Origin: JBDSLU01 sp963844435
Lineage (GTDB): Bacteria > Acidobacteriota > Vicinamibacteria > Vicinamibacterales > Vicinamibacteraceae
Assembly (NCBI GenBank): GCA_963844435.1
Contig: CAWJOG010000001.1
Span: forward strand, 366,907-430,906
Direction of reading: 5' to 3'
Length of the DNA: 64,000 nucleotides
Shown in pieces: positions 61,164-64,000 of this stretch; within the stretch, counting starts at the first letter, position 1; the number at the start of each line of letters is the position of its first letter. A model generated the notes under the pieces. That model ran no database searches. It was not told where the DNA came from and was given only the letters and a program-made list of their open reading frames with translations. Position numbers and translations under genes: made by a program.

Positions 61164-61727
61164 CTACTTCGGCGTAATCTTCGTGACCTTGTTGCCCTGG
61201 ATTCCGAGGCCGGCCATGAGGCCCCCCTGGTTGAAGATGAACGCGTAGATGTCCTTGTCGATCGTGGTCGTGGTCATGGACTTGGCCATGCCTTCATCGA
61301 TCAGTACGAAGCTAGGCCCCACGCCAACTTCGAACCCCTTCGCCACGTCGAGCTGCGCGACGGCGCCCTGGTTCATCAGGAACAGCGCGTAGCCGTACTG
61401 CTGTGCGCCGGCCTGGAGGCCTATCGACGCCCCAGTGGTCTTGTAGAACGCGGCGGCTTTGGTGCCCTTGAGCAGTGTCCCTTCACCGTACTGTCCGCCG
61501 ATCCCAAGTCCGGCCTTCTTCACTTTGGGGAACACCAGAATCGCGGTGGCCTTGGTCGCCAGTGACTTGGCCAACGGGACCGTGGCGACCAGGGCGGCCA
61601 GGGCCCGCTGCGAGTCCGCAGTCAGCTCAGCGGCAGCGGTCTTGCCTTCTTCCTGAGCGACAGCCGGCACGTTGACGAGCAGGACGACGGCCGTGAGAGT
61701 CGCGGCGAATGTGGACAGGAGCTTCAA
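61164..61727 (-). CDS. exported SYLF (YSC84-like) lipid-binding domain protein
   Basis: TTG 61727 is chosen because GGAGG lies 5 bases upstream and a signal peptide follows directly (LLSTFAATLTAVVLLVNVPA); an ATG at 61772 would place a non-hydrophobic stretch first. The SYLF/Ysc84 domain is seen in KATAILVFPKVKKAGLGIGG, QYGEGTLLKGTKAAAFYKTT, GASIGLQAGAQQYGYALFLM, VGVGPSFVLIDEGMAKSM and DIYAFIFNQGGLMAGLGIQG. It has 187 residues, as in other bacterial members. SYLF domains bind phospholipids; bacterial secreted members have no settled role. The region upstream (61728-62158) shows no gene. Confidence 0.92.
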   Translation of the reverse strand: MKLLSTFAATLTAVVLLVNVPAVAQEEGKTAAAELTADSQRALAALVATVPLAKSLATKATAILVFPKVKKAGLGIGGQYGEGTLLKGTKAAAFYKTTGASIGLQAGAQQYGYALFLMNQGAVAQLDVAKGFEVGVGPSFVLIDEGMAKSMTTTTIDKDIYAFIFNQGGLMAGLGIQGNKVTKITPK

Positions 61728-62158
61728 GGAAACCTCCGAAGTGTAGATGGCTTCGAGCCGATTTGAACCCATGCTGGTGATACCACGCAGCCGGCTCTTC
61801 GGCAAGTTATTTCCCGGCCTCTTCTTCACCCATCGCTGCAAACTTGGCGAGCAGTTCGAGAGCAGCCTAAGCGAAACGGACGGCGACCACGTTCGACCGG
61901 CAGTACTTCGCACGAACCCGCGATTCGAGTCCTCGGTCCCTCGATACTCCTGGCTCCAGCAAAGCGTCTTCGTAGGTCAGGGTCGGATCATCGAAGGACT
62001 TGGCGTGGATACAACGTGTTCCGGATTACGTAAGCGCGGACGCTGTCGTGAGAAATGTGAAGGCGTGCTTTTGCCTCGTCTTGAAGCCGTATTTGGACTA
62101 CGTTGGGACGACGACAGCGGGGTCTGCTGCCCCCTCGCTCCGACGCCCGTGCATACGA
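61728..62158. other. 431-base gap between divergent genes
   Basis: No frame with a domain or leader is seen. Promoters for the SYLF gene (left) and the trypsin-like gene (right) are expected, but I cannot pick a reliable -35/-10 pair. A possible upstream extension of the right-hand gene from about 62000 lacks a leader and is not supported. Confidence 0.45.
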
Positions 62159-63835
62159 ATGATGAGGGGTCTGCTGCTTCGAGTCCTGGCGTGCGCGGCG
62201 CTCGTCTTCCTCCTGCCATCGTCCTCGACGGCGCAGGCGGTCGGCGTGCTGCGCGTCAGACTCGTGCTCGTTGATGCGGATGGCGCGCCGACGCCGGCGC
62301 CGCGCTATGCGCTCCTCGTCAGCGACAATCCGCCGAGTGCGGAGCCGCGGCGCATCATCACCGCACTCGACGGTACCGCTACGGTGAACCTCCGGCCCGG
62401 GAGCTATACCGTCGAATCCGACAAACCGCTGGCGTTCCGCGGCCGCCGGTACCAGTGGCTGCAGACGGTGGACATCGCGGCCGGCCGCGACACGGTCCTC
62501 GATCTGACGGCAGCCAACGCAGAGGTCACGGACCTCGGCCCGTCCGATGCGGCGCCCGGTGCGGCTCCGGAATCCGATCCCGGATTCCTCCTGCAGCAAT
62601 GGCGGGACAGCGTCGTCGGCATCTGGACGCCGGCCACGCACGCGTCTGGATTCCTCGTCGACGCCAGGGGGCTCGTCGTCACGAATCAGCGTGGCATTGG
62701 CGCAGCGACGTCGGCAGAGGTACAGCTCACCCGCGAACGGAAGGTGGCGGCGCGCGTCCTCGCCGCGGACGCCGAGCGCGACGTCGCCGTCCTCCAGATC
62801 GATCCGACGGCCGTCGCGGGCGTCCGTCCGGTGCCGCTCGTGTGCACGCCCTCGGGTAAACCGCCTGAAGAAGGCGTCGACATCTTCACCATCGGAGAGC
62901 CGCTCCGCGGCGAGAAGGACATGACCTCCGGCATCGTGAGAGGCGTCAAGCCGAAGGAGATCGTGACCGATTTCGTCCTGCCGTCGGGCAGCGCTGGCGG
63001 ACCGGTCCTTTCGGCGGGCGGCGCCCTCGTGGGCCTGACGTCGTTCGTCGCTGACCCAGAGGACACCCGTCAGCGCGACTCGCGGGTGGTCCGCGTCGAC
63101 GACGTGTGCGCCGCGTTGGCGCAGGCGGAGCAGGCGATGAAAACGGGCCAGCCGCCCGGCGGCACGCTGCTCCCGGTGGAGCCCATGCGGCCGTTTCCCG
63201 TGGCTGCGCTCGAGGCCACCCTCGAGCGTCGCTTCGGCAGTCTCGATCCGTACACGATGTCGTCGGCCGACTTCGACATCGCCCTGCTGACGCCATTGGT
63301 GGTCTACCACGAACTGAACGCGTCCACGACCATCCCCAGGACGACCAGCAAGGACACGCGGTCTCCGAACGCGGAGTTGTCCTTCATGCGCCGGCGCATG
63401 GACTTCGGCGCGTGGTCCGAGTACGTATCGGAGGTCTGGCCAGCGCTGCTGATCCGCGTCACGCCCAGGTTCGCCGAGGGATTCTGGACGAAGGTGGGAC
63501 GCGTCGCGGCGCAGACACAGGGCGTGGCCCTGCCGCCCATCAAACGCTACAAGTCGGGATTCGTCCGACTGCGCGCGCTGTGCGGCGCCGTCGAGGTGAC
63601 GCCGATCCACCCCTTCGAACTGGAAAGCCGGGTCTCAGAGCGCGCCACGATCGAGGAAGGGCTCTACGTGTTCGACCCGGGCGCCCTCGGGCCGCATTGC
63701 GGAACCGTGACGCTCGTGCTCTATTCGGAGGCGGGTCCGGAACAGGGCGACAGGCGGGTCGTCGATCCGAAGATCCTCGAGCAGATCTGGCAGGATTTCG
63801 AGCCGTACCGGACGGCGGCGGCCGCAGTTCACTAA
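62159..63835 (+). CDS. exported trypsin-fold protein without catalytic His and Ser, with long C-terminal region
   Basis: ATG 62159 (or 62162) gives a signal peptide (GLLLRVLACAALVFLLPSSS). A small beta domain (residues about 30-130: LDGTATVNLRPGSYTVESDK) precedes an HtrA-like protease fold with ASGFLVDARGLVVTNQRGIG, AERDVAVLQID and VLPSGSAGGPVLSAGGALVG. The catalytic His expected in TNAHV is Arg178 (TNQRG), and the Ser of GNSGGP is Ala279 (GSAGGP); the Asp position is kept. It is thus probably a binding pseudo-protease. The last 250 residues (FGSLDPYTMSSADFDIALLT, WPALLIRVTPRFAEGFWTKV) match no known domain. It has 558 residues and ends overlapping the convergent gene by 4 bases. Confidence 0.82.
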   Translation: MMRGLLLRVLACAALVFLLPSSSTAQAVGVLRVRLVLVDADGAPTPAPRYALLVSDNPPSAEPRRIITALDGTATVNLRPGSYTVESDKPLAFRGRRYQWLQTVDIAAGRDTVLDLTAANAEVTDLGPSDAAPGAAPESDPGFLLQQWRDSVVGIWTPATHASGFLVDARGLVVTNQRGIGAATSAEVQLTRERKVAARVLAADAERDVAVLQIDPTAVAGVRPVPLVCTPSGKPPEEGVDIFTIGEPLRGEKDMTSGIVRGVKPKEIVTDFVLPSGSAGGPVLSAGGALVGLTSFVADPEDTRQRDSRVVRVDDVCAALAQAEQAMKTGQPPGGTLLPVEPMRPFPVAALEATLERRFGSLDPYTMSSADFDIALLTPLVVYHELNASTTIPRTTSKDTRSPNAELSFMRRRMDFGAWSEYVSEVWPALLIRVTPRFAEGFWTKVGRVAAQTQGVALPPIKRYKSGFVRLRALCGAVEVTPIHPFELESRVSERATIEEGLYVFDPGALGPHCGTVTLVLYSEAGPEQGDRRVVDPKILEQIWQDFEPYRTAAAAVH

Positions 63836-64000
63836 CGTGACCTCCGCTGGAACTGCCAGCGCCCGGTGACGCCGAAGCCGATTTCGCGGTGCTCGCTGCC
63901 GAAGCCGGCGGGGCCGCTGTAGACGAACCGCATGTGTGGCCCGAGGGTGAAGTGGCCGGTCAGGGCGACATCGAGGTCGACGCCGGCGAGAAGGCCGCCG
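63832..64000 (-). CDS. outer-membrane beta-barrel protein, C-terminal end (cut by window edge)
   Basis: The minus strand from the edge reads LLAGVDLDVALTGHFTLGPH, MRFVYSGPAGFGSEHREIGF and GVTGRWQFQRRSR-stop (TAG 63832-63834). The alternation of polar and hydrophobic residues and aromatic girdle positions fit the last strands of a small porin or OmpW/OmpA-like barrel. About 56 residues are visible. It converges on the trypsin-like gene and their stop codons overlap by a few bases. Confidence 0.6.
   Translation of the reverse strand, partial: GGLLAGVDLDVALTGHFTLGPHMRFVYSGPAGFGSEHREIGFGVTGRWQFQRRSR

Noticed and set aside
61988..63610. 540-codon minus-strand frame opposite the trypsin-like gene
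   Set aside because: It has no recognisable domain; the plus-strand protein has a signal peptide and an HtrA-like fold.

Overview
The window looks like a chromosomal segment of a high-GC soil bacterium, most plausibly Acidobacteriota (Vicinamibacteria-like). This is inferred from the gene repertoire: TonB-dependent receptors with an N-terminal carboxypeptidase-regulatory domain, a transmembrane Ser/Thr kinase with TPRs next to a Sig70-X6 type ECF sigma factor, two BlaI/M56-BlaR1 pairs (one carrying a DUF3738-like tail), and many Tat-exported or lipid-anchored enzymes. No rRNA, tRNA, CRISPR array, complete IS, integrase or replication gene was seen, so the taxonomic call rests on gene content alone.

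Layout. 0-9.8 kb: a CarboxypepD_reg/TonB receptor with a downstream cytochrome c (cut by the window edge), small lipoproteins, a Tat-exported sugar-phosphate isomerase-like TIM barrel, a VOC protein, and a segmental duplication (copy A 3.92-4.95 kb, copy B 8.27-9.78 kb) carrying a membrane methyltransferase-like gene. 9.8-16 kb: a delta-60 repeat/PxKF secreted protein, a bacterial EXORDIUM/PHI-1-like protein, a TPR Ser/Thr kinase and its ECF sigma factor. 16-19 kb: a BlaI-BlaR1 pair with a dyad-containing promoter and a C-terminal repeat domain. 19-28 kb: secreted metabolism (YVTN propeller, ThuA, L-asparaginase, PAS-AraC regulator, cytochrome c/Cu monooxygenase/ThuA fusion, beta-lactamase-like hydrolase, Gfo/Idh/MocA). 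28-32 kb: a siderophore-type TonB receptor behind a Fur-like box, and a tannase-family esterase. 32-46 kb: a two-subunit molybdenum hydroxylase, a BlaI-BlaR1-polysaccharide deacetylase operon, an alditol-oxidase-like flavoprotein, an alpha/beta hydrolase, an amidase, a diheme cytochrome c and a YcbB-type L,D-transpeptidase. 46-49 kb: a tight three-gene operon of a LysM-like exported protein, a single-pass membrane protein and a divergent FtsZ/tubulin-family GTPase. 49-64 kb: GNAT, malate synthase, DUF1080, DUF1569, a FAH-type hydratase, a multi-PAS histidine kinase, a second ECF sigma factor, a HELFH zincin, a SYLF-domain protein, a trypsin-fold protein lacking catalytic residues, and the end of a beta-barrel protein.

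Working together. The window is dominated by cell-envelope and exported functions: outer-membrane uptake, periplasmic oxidation with c-type cytochromes and molybdenum or copper enzymes, and cell-wall remodelling (L,D-transpeptidase, deacetylase, BlaR1-type sensors). The strongest candidate for an undescribed system is the FtsZ-like GTPase operon at 46.3-48.9 kb. GTP-binding loops and the T7 aspartates are recognisable, yet the protein has a long extra C-terminal region and membrane/LysM-like partners.

Two window-wide features matter to any user. First, at least eleven single-base frameshifts interrupt otherwise intact genes (TonB receptor twice, two lipoproteins, methyltransferase copy A, kinase, asparaginase, PAS-AraC, beta-lactamase-like, DUF1080, GNAT-like). 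I read most of these as residual sequencing indels rather than gene decay, so I annotate each such gene over its full span. Second, a short repeat sharing the core GTTGGAACC occurs in at least five intergenic places and coincides with the edges of rearranged or cassette-like segments.
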